The notes under the pieces: model-generated
Database searches by the model: none
Told to the model about the DNA's origin: nothing
Seen by the model: the letters and a program-made list of their open reading frames with translations, nothing else
Part shown: positions 23,398 through 34,943 of the stretch, piece after piece
Layout of the letters: every line of letters starts with the position of its first letter
How positions within the stretch are numbered: position 1 is the stretch's first letter
From: Holothuria scabra
Lineage: Eukaryota > Echinodermata > Holothuroidea > Aspidochirotida > Holothuriidae
Length of the DNA: 64,000 bases
Assembly: GCA_037179385.1 (NCBI GenBank)
Contig: CM074200.1
Span: forward strand, 37,001,920 to 37,065,919
Direction: 5' to 3'
Made by a program: the position numbers and the translations under genes

Positions 23398-23950
23398 AGT
23401 CACAGCATGTGGATTTACTTCGTGTTCAGTGATTGCTTCAAACGTGTTACAATGCTTAACTGTACGTTAAATGCGTATATATCTTTCGAATGTTCACGCA
23501 TCCTATAGGTGCACGTATACATTTTGGCGCAATGAATATTTAGTATTCATGAATATTCAGTTTATATTAGGTGAAATAGTTAATTATCAAATACTTAATT
23601 GTTTACGTAATTCCTTGCCACAATGTTTAATTGCAGTTTGATTGTAAAATCTACAAGCTTTCATGATTGATCTCAACCATCGATTAACTTTTATTGCATT
23701 CCAAAGTTACAAAGCAGTAATTCTTTTCATACAACTTTCTTTGCATAGGCCTGTAGACTGGTAGACTAAGTAATGGCTTTCTTTGCAAAAGGGGGACATA
23801 ACTTCGTACCCCCGAAGGTTGGCTCAATCTTTGTGTAATTGCACTCGCAAATAGAGACTTTGCTAAACTGCATCCAGGTTGTGGCTTCTGTTCTATTCAG
23901 CCAGTCTAGAGCAGGACCACTCAGTGTTTGCCCTTTGGAGGGCGTACTTG

Positions 23951-24060
23951 TCCATTTGGGACGTTAAGCTCCTTAAGGGAGCAGAACTCCTCCGGGAGTA
24001 ATCGTTTGGTTTTCGCCCCTTGGCTCTTCGCCAGAGAGTCGTGGGGACTTTTAGAAAAAG
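23951..24060 (+). repeat. Dispersed GGTTTCG/GCCAGAG repeat, copy 4 (empty TTAA site)
   Basis: It holds TTTGGGACGTTAAGCTCC, then TTAA (23973-23976), GGGAGCAGAAC, CTCCGGGAGTAATCGT and GGTTTTCGCC, and ends in the family's GCCAGAG block. The stretch either side of TTAA matches the flanks of the MITE at 27375-27625, so this copy is the unoccupied version of that insertion site. Confidence 0.78.
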
Positions 24061-24439
24061 AGACTTTGCATGAGTGAACCTTCAATTTACCTGTTTCTGG
24101 CCTCTGCATAAAGACAATAAAATTAAGACGATTTACGAATGAAGGACCCCATTAATTTGGTCACCTTCACTTGTTGCTTGGATTCGTCTATAGTATATAG
24201 ATACATTCAATGCACTCATTCATTTCATTAATTCTATAAGCTCCCTGATTCAGTAAAAGCTAATTAAGCCAGAGAAGAAAAATAAAACATCCTGAGCACC
24301 GTTTATTTTTGTACATGTATAGTCAGTATGCTAGTACACCATGCCACGCGTAAAACAAACATAAGAAAATCGTGTCATTCTTGGCGTAGGGTCGTCGAAA
24401 GGCGTATATTTCAGCTGCTGTGTTTCAATGTGTTTCACA
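24061..24439. other. Intergenic sequence without recognised features
   Basis: No gene, RNA or repeat partner is supported. Confidence 0.3.
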
Positions 24440-24620
24440 TGTGCATGGGTTCGTGTCCCGCTTATGGGTTTTTCTCCGGGTACTCCGGCTTTCCTACCAC
24501 TTGGCATCATAGGCTTGCCACTAAAATCGGTTGCCCAGCCGACAGAGTCGGTTGCGCGCCGGACTGAAGCACCTTCGGGTGGACCAGTTAACAAACGACT
24601 TTGCCTTTTTTGTCTTGGTG
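24440..24620 (+). mobile_element. Possible SINE remnant with B-box-like word
   Basis: TGGGTTCGTGTCCCGC (24446-24461) resembles a polymerase III B box. It is followed by GGGTTTTTCTCCGGGTACTC, CGGCTTTCCTACCACTTGG and TTGCCACTAAAATCGGTTG, a TTCTCCGGGTACTCCGG-type body known in several invertebrate SINE and LINE tails. No A box is visible upstream, so if it is a SINE it is 5'-truncated. The overlapping 126-codon minus-strand frame is not treated as a gene. Confidence 0.4.
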
Positions 24621-25865
24621 TAGTCCCATTCTGAAGACGGAAAAACAGCAGTGAACTTGCAAATCGACGGTCTTGTATTCTAGAAAACACAAATCCGATT
24701 CCTAGGTACATCGTTTCTAGCTGATCACGATTCCTGAAGTTTCTCCGGTTCCAAGCAATTTACGACTCAGGATTCCCAAATTGAAGGTCCACTCCGAGTT
24801 TGATCGTTTGATGATGTAGGACCTCTACGATGATACATTTTCTACTATTTTAAACTACACGTGAAACTTTCCCCTTCACGAGTCAATTTCACACCCAGGA
24901 GCCTCCCTGTGATTTAATCGTCTGTTCAACAATGTTGAATATATGATTCTATATGAAACGCAAAAGTGCAGAAGTGTACGCAATGGTCGCGTTGGCTATG
25001 TATCCCCCCTTTGGCAGTAATCTGGGAAAATCAACTACTCGGGGAAATCACTCGGAAGTAGAATAACCAAGCAACAGGAATGCACTCCAATTGGCTGTTG
25101 GAAATGTTTAAATGTGATTTAAAAGGATTAAAGAATTACCATCTTGCATTTAAGCTCTACTTAAAAAGCAAAAATATCCCACTCCTTAGACCCCTCCCCA
25201 GGACAAAGAAGTCTTGAACCTTGCCAACAATTGGTGAAACGTGTTTAGTTTTTTCCTTTTCTATTAGTAACCACCAAACACTGACGAACAGAAGTTCTTG
25301 ACATCCCCATTGCACGATCTACCTTCAAACTAGTCAGGTGCAGGGGGGGGGGGGGCAGTTGGTGTATTCGGGCAAGACAAGACATGGGCAAAACATGTTA
25401 AACGGTGACAATATTCGGGCAAAAATGCTCTTGCCCCCCTCATAGAAAATCACACCAGTACGCCTGTCAAAATATATACATAAATAAATTCTCAAAGTAC
25501 AAAGTTATATGACCAAACATACTATGCATTACCCCAACGAGATATAATACTTGAAATCAAATTATAACCAGTGCAGTGTATCAATTAATAACGTCAAATG
25601 CAATGAGATATATATTTCGGTAGTCACCTTACATAGATGGAAGATGTTTTTATGGGGGGCACAAGTTTTCGCAGTCGACATAATGGCGACGCCGTAAGGA
25701 GTCCGGTTCTGCTCGAAGCGCAAGACCCCATCGACGTGGGGTACAGGGGCTGTTCAAATTTAGCTATAAATTTTATTCAGGAGTGGGGTGAGGTAAGGGA
25801 CGAGAATGGAATCGTGAAGTACTATGGCATTTGATTAAAGAGAAACATACTTTACTCTTATGTGG
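24621..25865. other. Intergenic sequence without recognised features
   Basis: A poly-G tract near 25345-25357 adjoins GGGCAAGACAAG, possibly a decayed transposon end. No gene is supported. Confidence 0.3.
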
Positions 25866-26210
25866 TACTATGGTGCACCCTTCATGACCTTTAACCATGG
25901 AAGTAACAGGAACGCCATCTTATTGTTTAGGAACAACTCTCCCTTCCTTTTGTCCTAGATTCCCTAGGCCCTTCTTGTTTCCCGTCACGTGTTACCGGTG
26001 AACTGACAAACTACCTCGCCTTAGTCCCACGTGTATGCCGTATCCCGTATTTTCAAGGTGTGGCCAATGTCACCCTCTACAGCCGCCTCATTGGTCATTT
26101 AGATCAGCAGATTCACTAATATTTATGTAATTCGTTGCGTTACAACTTTTGACCAATCTGGGGACTTCAGTTAGTTCCACAGTCCCACGAGGTTTGCAAG
26201 CCCCGATCTG
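25866..26210 (-). mobile_element. Dispersed element, inverted partner of 17695-18028
   Basis: Inverted copy with CCTAGATTCCCTAGGCCC, GTCACGTGTTACCGGTGAAC, TCCCGTATTTTCAAGGTGTG, CACCCTCTACAGCC and GAGGTTTGCAAGC in the mirrored order. Non-coding and diverged from its partner. Confidence 0.72.
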
Positions 26211-27049
26211 CAACCTTGGTCACTCGTGTTTTGAAACTCATGCAGCAAACATGTAGTCATTAATCGGTCATTTTTGTGGGCATAGATAATTATGGGGGTT
26301 TCGCCGGCTTACTGATCAACTTAATCTTGTTTTTAATGGAGACTCGAATGAACGAATAGATCATTTTGAATCAACTGGAACTTTCTTAATCATTTTTGTC
26401 TGGAGCTACACTCAGCAAGATCCCCCACCAAGCCTGCGTAATACGATTGGCACTGTATCTGACATTACAGTAATTTTAGGGGGCAGAGCCAAAATGTTGA
26501 AGATACTCAAAATTGAACATGTGATTGATAATTTGAGACAGGGCATTTTTAAGAGATCCAAAGTGTTTTGGGGCATTTTATCAATCGGGAGTTCTGTTTA
26601 AAATCCCGAGGCAATATGCGTGGGGTCCAGGGGCCCTTAACAGGGCCCTGGAAGTTCTTACATTTTAGAATTTGTAGTGTACTTAATGAAAGAAAAAATA
26701 CCTTTTGTTAGGTATTATTAATAATCCTAAAAGGCACATTATTACTGGGGTAAATGTGTGTCATTGGGGCTAATAAGGGGACTGGGGACATGCCCTCGCT
26801 CAGTATGTTTAATCAAAACCTAATTATGAAAAGTTTCCCGAAAAAAGAAGAAATATTTCTTTAGATGTGGGCAGTCCAAAACAACCTTCAGTAGCCTAAT
26901 TGCAAAGTTTTTCTTTGGGTCTAATTTCAGGCTGTGAAAATAGCGAGTGAGACTCAGTAATAACCTATACACTACTACGATCCGGTTGAAGTGACGCGAC
27001 GAAATGATTCAACGAAAGTCACGCAAGTGTTGTCACTGCGATTAGGAAT
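26211..27049. other. Intergenic sequence without recognised features
   Basis: Contains a perfect short palindrome, GGGGCCCTTAACAGGGCCC-like, near 26629-26648. No gene or repeat partner is supported. Confidence 0.3.
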
Positions 27050-27310
27050 AAAAAAGTCGACCGGATATAAAGTGACCTTTTAGGAGGTCCAGGTGTCTTC
27101 TACTTAAATCAAAGGGAGCAAAGCGTGTATCTTGACTAAAAAGTTCCAAGCAATTTGTACCAAAGGTATTTTTGAAGTTTGCGAATGGAAGGCAAATTTT
27201 TTAAAATGATTTAAAACGATATTTTGTGGAAGTATTGATGTATAAATCAAAGTAAATATTAGTCTCCATACAAGAAACACGGTAATATTTTACTGTGCTC
27301 TCTGTTGATA
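27050..27310 (+). repeat. Local duplication, left copy
   Basis: Shares ordered blocks with 27690-27950: CCGGA-GTGACCTTT, CTTCTACTTAAAT-A-AGGGAG, TGTATCTTGA-CTAAAAA, AAAGTACCTTT-like words, TGATGTATAAAT, and ACACGGTAATATTT against AACATGACAATATTT. Diverged direct duplication with a 640-bp period. Confidence 0.6.
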
Positions 27311-27350
27311 TAAGGTCACAACCACTAACCGACCCGAATGCATGTATTGT

Positions 27351-27652
27351 GCATTGGGACGTTTAGCTCCTTAACCCTTTACCGTTGTGCTCCGATCGGG
27401 GCATATTTGCGCGCCCTGGGAGTGGGCGGAAAAGCGGACGTAGCCCGCCCCGCATCGGCTTCCGTAGGCCATTGACCCCGTGACCTTAAACTATTGTCTC
27501 TCTCGCTGTTGTGGCCGAATTTTCGGGTAGCTACTCTCAGTTTCGAGCTCCGCGTGAAACAGTAAAGATGTGTGACAGCCGAGCTCTCCGCATGGGTCCA
27601 AAAGGACCCAAACAACGGTAAAGGGTTAAGGGAGCAGAACTTCTCCGGGAGT
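27351..27652 (+). repeat. Dispersed GGTTTCG/GCCAGAG repeat, copy 5, split by a MITE
   Basis: The left piece (GCATTGGGACGTTTAGCTCC) and right piece (GGGAGCAGAACTTCTCCGGG, then AGTAATCGT) join to reproduce the continuous sequence at 23951-24000. They are separated by a 251-bp insertion flanked by TTAA. Downstream of AGTAATCGT this copy diverges from the family. Confidence 0.75.
27375..27625. mobile_element. piggyBac-like MITE (251 bp, TTAA target duplication)
   Basis: Flanked by TTAA on both sides (27371-27374 and 27626-27629). The termini are CCCTTTACCGTTGT on the left and ACAACGGTAAAGGG on the right, 14-bp perfect inverted repeats. A TTAA duplication with ends starting CCC is the signature of the piggyBac superfamily. 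The interior is GC-rich (GCGCGCCCTGGGAGTGGGCG; GACGTAGCCCGCCCCGCATC) and lacks a transposase. The continuous version of the flanks, with a single TTAA, lies at 23951-24000, which independently defines the insertion. Confidence 0.9.
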
Positions 27653-27689
27653 AATCGTGTGCATGCTATTGCGTAACTGCGGTCGAAAA

Positions 27690-27950
27690 GCCGGCCGGAC
27701 GTGTGACCTTTCAGACGGTACAATGCCTTCCACTTAAATAACAGGGAGTAAAGCTGTATCTTGAACTAAAAAACCTCACAATTCTTAGCGAGAGTATCGA
27801 AGTACCTTTTACCACCGATAACGAGTAGTAAAATTATAATTCTGAGCAAAAATGTTGACAAAGAACTGATGTATAAATGTCAGTCACTTTGTGAAAACAT
27901 GACAATATTTGACTATGCCCTGCTATCAAGTAATGTACAACTACTTAGTT
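27690..27950 (+). repeat. Local duplication, right copy
   Basis: Diverged direct copy of 27050-27310. The stretch between the copies contains the split repeat and the piggyBac-like MITE. Confidence 0.6.
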
Positions 27951-29249
27951 AAACACAGGTTTTTCAAGATTGCTACATTTTACAGAAGGTACACATATTT
28001 CTGACCGCCTCATGTGGACAAACTTTCTAGACGAAATTTGATTTTTATGCAATTATGCAATCAGAAATTATAAATATAGCCGATGAAAGTCACAGTATTT
28101 TTTCAAAAAGAAACAAACAGGCAAACATTGCAATATATATTTGGTGAATCAAGTGTCCAGCAATACCATTCACACAGATGTCCCTCTTAAAAATGATCTA
28201 CCCTAGCAACAACAACCTCAATCATCCAAAATAAAGACAAGCTTTGGCTTGGTACTATTCTACTGAAAACAAAACAAAACAAAGAAATAATTCTCAGTCG
28301 TTGAGCTTACAAACCATAGCTTAAGCCAACACTAAAATGCACGATCCTACACATGTTTTGCAAAAGTGTTGTCTGCATGAGTCCAAAGGATATCCCTTTC
28401 GGGAAACCAAAAAGGCCCTGATTTGAGAAGAAGAAAGATAATTTGAAAAAGAAAGATAGCTTGCAAAAATTTTTGTTTTAAATGTTCGAAGGGCGAAAGT
28501 AAACTCTCCTATTGGTTATCGTTAATGTAGGGGTCCAGGGGACGAAGCCCCGCAATTAAGCTTTGCAACGTTTGCACTCTGAAAACTAATAATTGAGCAA
28601 AAGAATGACCGAAAAATAATAAAAGCATCTCAAATTTATTTTGCGACACTAAGTTATGGGGGCATGCCCCCCAGATCTCATAATGAAAAATTATTGGGGG
28701 GAGGGGACAAGGTCCCCCTGGTCCCCACTTCCGCCGCCTATGCCTTACTACCAGGGAACTTTTGCAGGAAAATCGAAAGGGCGACCCAGATAAACTAATT
28801 GCGCCAGTGGAAAAACACAAGCATTATGGCGGTGTGGCCGAACGTTTAGGTGGAACCAAATCTACACAGTGCCATGAAATTTCCATCCAAATCGGACATG
28901 TATTTCTGGAGATATCAGTAAATGAAGATACTAGATGTTTTCCAAAGTGAGTGGAGGGCAGCAGAGATTATATCACTTCCTCACATTAATAAGGAGGTTT
29001 TGTTTCCCTTTGTTTTTTCTCAGTGTTGTGCTGACCTTGAAGTTAATCGCAATATGACCTCCCTGAGAGGAATGCAAAGTTTTTAAAGTTCTCATGCCAC
29101 TTATGCAATCACATTCTGAAAATAAACAATTGTTGATGAGAAAATAGGTTGTAAAGAATAAAAGAAAAAAGACTCCCTTAATGTGGGGATATGATGTCAT
29201 AGTATGTGTTTGCTTCAAGGTTACTTCTTGTCCCGGAAGAAAATTTCAT
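27951..29249. other. Intergenic sequence with possible transposon termini
   Basis: 28528-28745 has GGGGTCCAGGGGACGAAGCC and, on the right, GGTCCCCACTTCCGCCGCC, plus GGGGGCATGCCCCCC, which may be termini of one small inverted-repeat element. Boundaries are not clear. No gene is supported. Confidence 0.35.
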
Positions 29250-29515
29250 TTGAGACCCTTTGTCCAAATATCATTAACCAAAGGGTTTCAATTTATGGGT
29301 TTCAAATGGTTCTAAAATGGTTTTCAAAAGTGTTTGGAATATTCAAAGGGTAATTTTATAATTCCCTTTGAGATTCGTCCAATTCCCATCAACAACCAAA
29401 GGGAACGCCTTGAATGCAAAAGATTTCCCCAAAGGGTGCCAATTAAAACCCTTTCAAGGGTTCAAAGGTTGATACCCCAAAGCGTTCCAAAGGGAATTTT
29501 CAGCTGGGGTTTAAA
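29250..29515. repeat. CAAAGGG/CCCTTTG-rich foldback repeat
   Basis: Dense alternation of CCCTTTG and CAAAGGG words (GAGACCCTTTGTCC on the left, GTTCCAAAGGGAATTTTC on the right) with TTTCAAATGGTT and TTCAAAGGTT relatives between. The two orientations can pair, as in the foldback elements at 1.3 and 14.3 kb. Non-coding; no second copy in the window. Confidence 0.6.
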
Positions 29516-29824
29516 ATGTGACAACTTTTCATGTTCATACTCGAGAACCATGTAGTGTATTACTTTAAGCAAGCATTTCATTTGCATACTCATTTGAATA
29601 GTATGTTGTCCACATGTGTACTTTTTGATATCTTGTTTTGAGTTTGCACATTTGAAGCGCACAATATATTCGATCTCAGGCCTAACAAAATGTTCTGTTA
29701 TAGTTATCTTTCTTAGTTGTGTGTCTTACGTTATGTGCCCTAAGGAGTAAGGACCGACACAACAAACCATACATCAGATTTCAGTGCAAAGCTGTCTGTT
29801 GGTGTAATTTCCACCTTAAACGCC

Positions 29825-30120
29825 CACTTCTCTCACCCCAAACAGTACCAATTCTCCTAACCTTCTCAATTAAGCCCCTCCCACAATTGTCTGAAATTCA
29901 TCCTCATCCAGATACAACCTCGGTTTATTGCTTCAAGTGAGTATAGAAAAAGTCAATATATGTAATCAAAACACTCTCAGTACCGTTCATACTGTATAAT
30001 ATAAGCTTTGGGACACTGTATTGTTTGAATTAGCTGTCAATCAAAGAGCTGAGCCAATTGAGAATTTCCGTACCCCCGTACCAAAATTGTAGTTTGGGTG
30101 AGAGGTTTGGTCCTTTAAGG
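29825..30120 (+). repeat. Dispersed repeat, partner of 18331-18612
   Basis: Carries the same block order (GCCCCTCCCAC, GTTTATTGCTTCA, AAAACACTCTCAG, TTGTTTGAAT, AGAGCTGAGCCAATTGAGA, TGTAGTTTGGGTGA) in the same orientation 11.5 kb downstream. Confidence 0.7.
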
Positions 30121-30498
30121 CTTGCTACGCATTTGTCTGCAGGTGTAATTATCTCCGAATTCAAATATTAGTTGTCAAGGATGATGAAACTTACAATTTG
30201 CAAGCTTACCATGGTGTATTTAACAAATTGGCTCAGCTCGTGCAAATTTCCATCCAGTGCAGCTTATCAAATAATTTTCCCAATTTCTCTCCTAAATCTA
30301 TAAATATATACCAATGGCCCAAACTATTACAGGCCACCACCAACCTCACTGCCCTCCAACAGGGTATACTTAGATATAGGTTACTTAGGTTTCTAGGTTT
30401 GCGATTCACCCCATGACCCTTAGTTGGAAGGAAACTTACGCTTTTATTTTATTTGCTTGCTTTAAAATTGTGAATTAGATTGAAGACATCTAAGTCAT

Positions 30499-30534
30499 GT
30501 TTTTGTTTGTTTGTTTGTTTGTTTTGTTTTGTTT
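30499..30534. repeat. GTTT microsatellite
   Basis: Several tandem TTTG units followed by TTTTG units, embedded in AT-rich DNA. Confidence 0.85.
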
Positions 30535-31126
30535 TTAAATGGAATAAACTTCTTAACGCGCATATCGTACAACTAAGATAACATTGCCATTCTACCTGAT
30601 AACCGTGCGTGGGGAACTTACTATATCTTAAAATATGTGCCAAACATTTTTTACTTTACCATTCAAACCGATATGTTTTTAGTATACCAAACAATATTAA
30701 AAATTTAAAATTCTAAGTAAGATCCAAAATAAAATTCAAAAATATGATTCACTCCTTAACATTGTTTTTAAGAATATTATGAAGGAATCAATTTTAGGTT
30801 TTCTGGTCTTACAAACAAACATTCCTTTGGCACCTTGGAGACCACTTCGCTGCAAAATTTGAACCAGTAAATGCTGAATGGATGATTTCAAGCTAAACGC
30901 GGCTAAAATTGTATGTATCGACTTAAAATATTGTTCTTAAATGGTTCATGAATCAATCTAAGGGGAAATCATGCATTAGATACCCGCGAAAAGGAAACTT
31001 TTCTTCCTTTGTCAAAGGGCAGCTTACGCCTCATGTGTTTTCTTGTTGGATCCCATTTCGCGAAATTTCTTCAGCTTTGATTGTGTGCATAGCCTAGGCC
31101 CCATAGGCTATATAAGGTACAGGTTC
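30535..31126. other. Intergenic sequence without recognised features
   Basis: AT-rich, with GCCTAGGCCCCATAGGC near 31091-31108. No gene supported. Confidence 0.3.
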
Positions 31127-31264
31127 TAAATTTGAACACCTCATTAAAATGCTTATTTATTCACTGATCGTGCAAAATAATTTTTAGTTTTACCATACCA
31201 TATAGAGCCACAATTATTTCTTTAGGCCTAACGTTATGGTATTTTAATGAGGTGTTCGAATTTA
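31127..31264. mobile_element. Small TIR element, family B copy 1
   Basis: The left end TAAATTTGAACACCTCATTA, continuing AAAT, is mirrored by ATTTTAATGAGGTGTTCGAA followed by TTTA on the right. Centre: TGCTTATTTATT and CCACAATTATT. About 138 bp and non-coding, so a MITE. A second, more diverged copy is at 32171-32343. TAGGCCTAA lies just outside and inside the right end. Confidence 0.72.
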
Positions 31265-32170
31265 GGCCTAACGGCACTAAACTAAGGCTAGGCCTAGGGG
31301 CCTAGGCTAGAACCTGGTCGAACTTTGAATCAATTAGTCATTGAAAAGGCTGTAATTGTGTTTCCATACCCACGGTTATTGGGTTAAGGTTACCTACTGT
31401 ATGCATGATAATGAGGTTAGGATACTGTATCTGTGTTTTTTTTTTTACTCACGTTCAGCCATATGTGACTGCATCGGAAAGATTAGCTACATGGCTAAGC
31501 CCTGTAGGCCTAAGTTATATTTGGCTTGGTTAGTGTTACTGACAGTTTTAACGTCCAAATCTTACCTTCTTGCTCACCTTCATTTGAAGAAAGATCGGTC
31601 AAAAACGTCGAATGTTTTCATGGCAAGAATGCTGATTCATTTTTAAACTAAGCTGTGAGGAGTTGAAAAGTTGCCCACTGTGTTTGTGGTGCACATTGTC
31701 ATGATTTCAGAAGATGTACTGTATGGACAAGGACCAGTAGGTCCAACACTTAAGTGAAGTATGTAGTCCTGTTCAAAGACTAATTATTAGTTTTACCTAC
31801 CCTAACTTGTGATTAGCCACTAAGCTATAGGTTTGCCTATATAACCCTCAAAACGGATCTAGCATTTCTGGGCAAGTAAGGAGTGATTAGGATCAGATTA
31901 CACGGCACAATCAGTGACTAAGTTAGACCTACTGTAAGCCCTAGGCTAGGCTCACCCACATTTGCCCCATATGATGGTGTAAGGTACATTATGGGGTTTT
32001 CGAGCTCTTAGCCTAGGGGGTTTTGGTTTTGAAAATTAAATCAAGCAACGTCATTGAACCAACTTACCTCTGGCAACACCTCCAATGCCTTTAGATACAT
32101 TCTGTCTAGGCCTATGTCCTTTGTAATTACTAGATTAGTATAGTAGTTGGTTCAAAGTTTGAACAGGTTC
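31265..32170. other. Sequence upstream of the spliced gene; nothing recognised
   Basis: Rich in GGCCTA and TAGGC words. This interval or sequence further upstream could hold the missing 5' exon or promoter of the downstream gene, but no exon can be identified. Confidence 0.3.
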
Positions 32171-32343
32171 TAAATTTGAAAACCTCACTTAAATGCTTAT
32201 TTATTGACTGGTCAATGCAAAATAATTGTCAGTTTTACCATAATATATGGAGCCACAATTATTTTTTAATGGTATTTTAGTTAATTGAAGAAAATACTGT
32301 CATATGACTGATAAATGGATGATTTTAAAATGAGGCGTTCGAA
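32171..32343. mobile_element. Small TIR element, family B copy 2
   Basis: Starts TAAATTTGAAAACCTCACTT, shares TGCTTATTTATT and GGAGCCACAATTATT with copy 1, and ends AAAATGAGGCGTTCGAA. About 35 bp longer on the right side than copy 1. Confidence 0.65.
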
Positions 32344-34663
32344 CCATTATACTATTGGGATACATAGCCTGATGTTGACAAAAGAGGTCGAAAGTTGGCT
32401 ATTTTCAACCTTCCCAAGGGTATTTTTAACCTCCCTATTCAAAACCATGAAAATTTATGGTAAAATGAATTTTGTGTGGGTCATAAGAGGGAATTACCTA
32501 GATGTTGTGATAAAAGTAACCAATCGGACCAATCCAACTGACTATTTAGTTCATAAAATCTGACCATAAAATAAATGAATTTACTAATTTAGGGATAAAA
32601 AGATAAACCTATGTGGAATTAAGCCGCGTGGCTTACCGACCATTACAAGAAAACGTGATTTTGACACAAGTGAATCTTCATTTGGTTTCCAGGTTCAGAT
32701 ATTTTTGTTTGAAATGGTTAGTTCAGGTGGGTGATTTTAAATTGCCATTAGGTCAGAGTAGGTCCTTACTTCTTGGTAAAGTCTTAGTAACTGTTATTTC
32801 TTCAAGATGTTTACAATTTGCAGAAATGTTCCAGGTGGTTGGAAATACCCCTTATGTTGAAAACCCCCTAATCTACCCTAGCATGGATGGGTGGAATATT
32901 GTGCAAACATGTCTGAAAGTGAGAAAAAATTCTACAACTGGACTTGAAGATGAAATGTCCTTTAAAGCTTAGTATAAAGTCTACAACTTGAATCTTTTGA
33001 AAATTCAATCAGACAGATACCTTCAAAACTTTGCTTTCCTGTAACTAATTTCTGATAATGTTGACTGAAACAGCAGTAGTTGCTAGTTGTAAAAAGCGGC
33101 CAAATTTCATGCACTACAGTAGGTGGAGATCATTAGCAACTGAAGGAATGGCACAAATTATATTATGACTTGCAGTTTATATTTAGGATTCCTGTAATCG
33201 ACTGCTGAGCTGGCACACGCCTGCTAAAAACAGCCAAGATGAATGTAGCAAAAAGTGTGATTTCTACTGACCTTCATTATCAACACCTGGCTTCAGTGAG
33301 GATTAATTGCAACTAATTTGGGTAAAGATAAAACATACCAACATGTTTTGGCTCAGTGTGAACAAAAACAATGCATTTGGTTAGGTACAGTAGTGTACAG
33401 TAGGCTTGTTCTTTGCTATGTACTGTTAAGGGAAGAATTTTTACAAGAGCGTGAAATTTGGCAGTGTGCTAAATCTTGTGTATTTACAAATATACACCAC
33501 ACACTAACAGTATAGGCCTATATAACATGGATGATAAATGGCACATCTTCTAGTAATTACATCACTTTTCTGACCAAATTTTTCTGTGGTGAGACTTTCC
33601 ATCATTAAGTACATCAAAGCAGTCATCTATTCTGATTTTTTTCATATATTGTCGTGTCACTGTCAAAATGATAACATTTGATTCAAGTGACAGTTCAGTG
33701 GTACTGTAGTTGCTGCTGTCAGGAACACTTCAGTACTGTCACACTTTTTGTTCTTGCCATGTTGTCTTAAGTTTTTCAAAATTTCAAGATTACCATTTTT
33801 ACAGTAATTTTTTTTAGTTCCATACAAATTTAGATGTTGGTAAATAGACATTGATAAGCACTAAATTGAACAAACATTAAACGTTAGTAATCAATAAATT
33901 TGAAAACTTCCATATTAAAGACTATCTATATTCGCATCAAGCATCTTCAATCAGTTGAAAGCAGGGTTGGCAGTGTTTGCCACAGGTGGGTTTTAGCTGT
34001 GGTTTTTACCAGTAAAAACTGTCCTGGCAAATAAAGTTTATTGCCAAAAATGAAAAACCTGTTCTGCTGCATTGAATAATTCAATGAAATAATTTTATGT
34101 TGCATTTTTTCCATATTTTTTGCAAGGTTCTAGAAATCAGATTTGTAGGCTTGCTTCAAAACTAACCATTTAAAGCCATTAAATTTAATGTAAGGGTCAG
34201 GATGATAATTTTAGTGATTTGTTTCACATTCTACCAGATTTGCTCTCTTTTTGTATTAATTGTGCATTTAGCAGCTATCTATTTTGCACAGTTCTAGGAA
34301 ACAACCCACAGGAGTAATTTAAAAATTTATTTTCAGTCTGTGTAAAGGCAATGCTTAACCCTAGTGAAAATGAGGAATTTAACAGGTATGCACAATCATC
34401 CATGATACATTTCAGCAAAGGCTTGTAGAGTTCTGAATAATTATGAAAGATAAAGATGAAAGACGAAAATTATGAGATTACAGCAGCTGTTGTTTCAAAA
34501 CAAGTTTGAGGAGACTGCTTTTGCCATGAACCTCCTTTGAATGTGCATTTTTTTTGTTAAATTGTGTCGTTACCTCGAATAAAATTTTGAAAGCATACAG
34601 CTCTTTTCTGTGAAAAATGATTTATTTTTAAGAAAAGAACTCTATTTCATAAAGTAGCTTAAT
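32344..34663. other. Upstream region of the spliced gene; no confirmed exon
   Basis: AT-rich. A 119-codon frame at 32613-32972 has no recognised domain. A short acceptor-to-donor interval at 34337-34385 has the wrong phase for the next exon. The start of the downstream gene is therefore unresolved. Confidence 0.35.
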
Positions 34664-34735
34664 GGGAGGGGGGAACAGGGGAGGGGGAAAGGGGGGACAG
34701 GGGAGGGGGAAAGGGGGGAACAGGGGAGGGGGGAA
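34664..34735 (+). repeat. G-rich purine minisatellite
   Basis: Tandem GGGGAACAGGGGAGGGGGAA-type units, almost pure purine on the plus strand, ending about 50 bp before the acceptor of the first identified exon. Runs of four or more G are spaced closely enough to form quadruplexes. Confidence 0.85.
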
Positions 34736-34783
34736 TATTCGAAACATGCGTAAAGAACTCTGAGGACAAACTTCTCACTGCAG

Positions 34784-34943
34784 ATTGCTGCTCAGCAAAA
34801 GAAGAACCGTGCCCAATCTCCAGACTCTGCAAGTAACTGGGACAGCTCTGAACCAGAAGAAACCATCAACAATGTTAGTTCAGGTGAAGAGGTTAGCATA
34901 GGATCCTCAAAGTCACAGAAGGAAAGAAGATTTAAATCACAAG
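34784..34943 (+). CDS. Exon 1 identified (internal exon, residues 1-53)
   Basis: Acceptor CTTCTCACTGCAG and donor CACAAG|GTAAGAT. It enters in phase 0 and leaves in phase 1. It encodes a polar segment beginning IAAQQKKNRAQSPDSAS and including NWDSSEPEE. All nearby alternative acceptors (AG at 34794-34804) keep the same frame. Confidence 0.8.

Noticed and set aside
24331..24711. 126-codon minus-strand frame
   Set aside because: Overlaps the SINE-like remnant; the residues reflect the repeat, with no recognised domain.
32613..32972. 119-codon plus-strand frame upstream of the gene
   Set aside because: No recognised domain, and no splice donor that links it in phase to the first identified exon.
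34337..34385. Candidate first coding exon with ATG (MLNPSENEEFN)
   Set aside because: It has an acceptor (TTATTTTCAG) and a donor (AACAG|GTATGC), but it ends in phase 2 while exon 34784-34943 needs phase 0. Direct joining leads to a stop. It would need an unseen extra exon.
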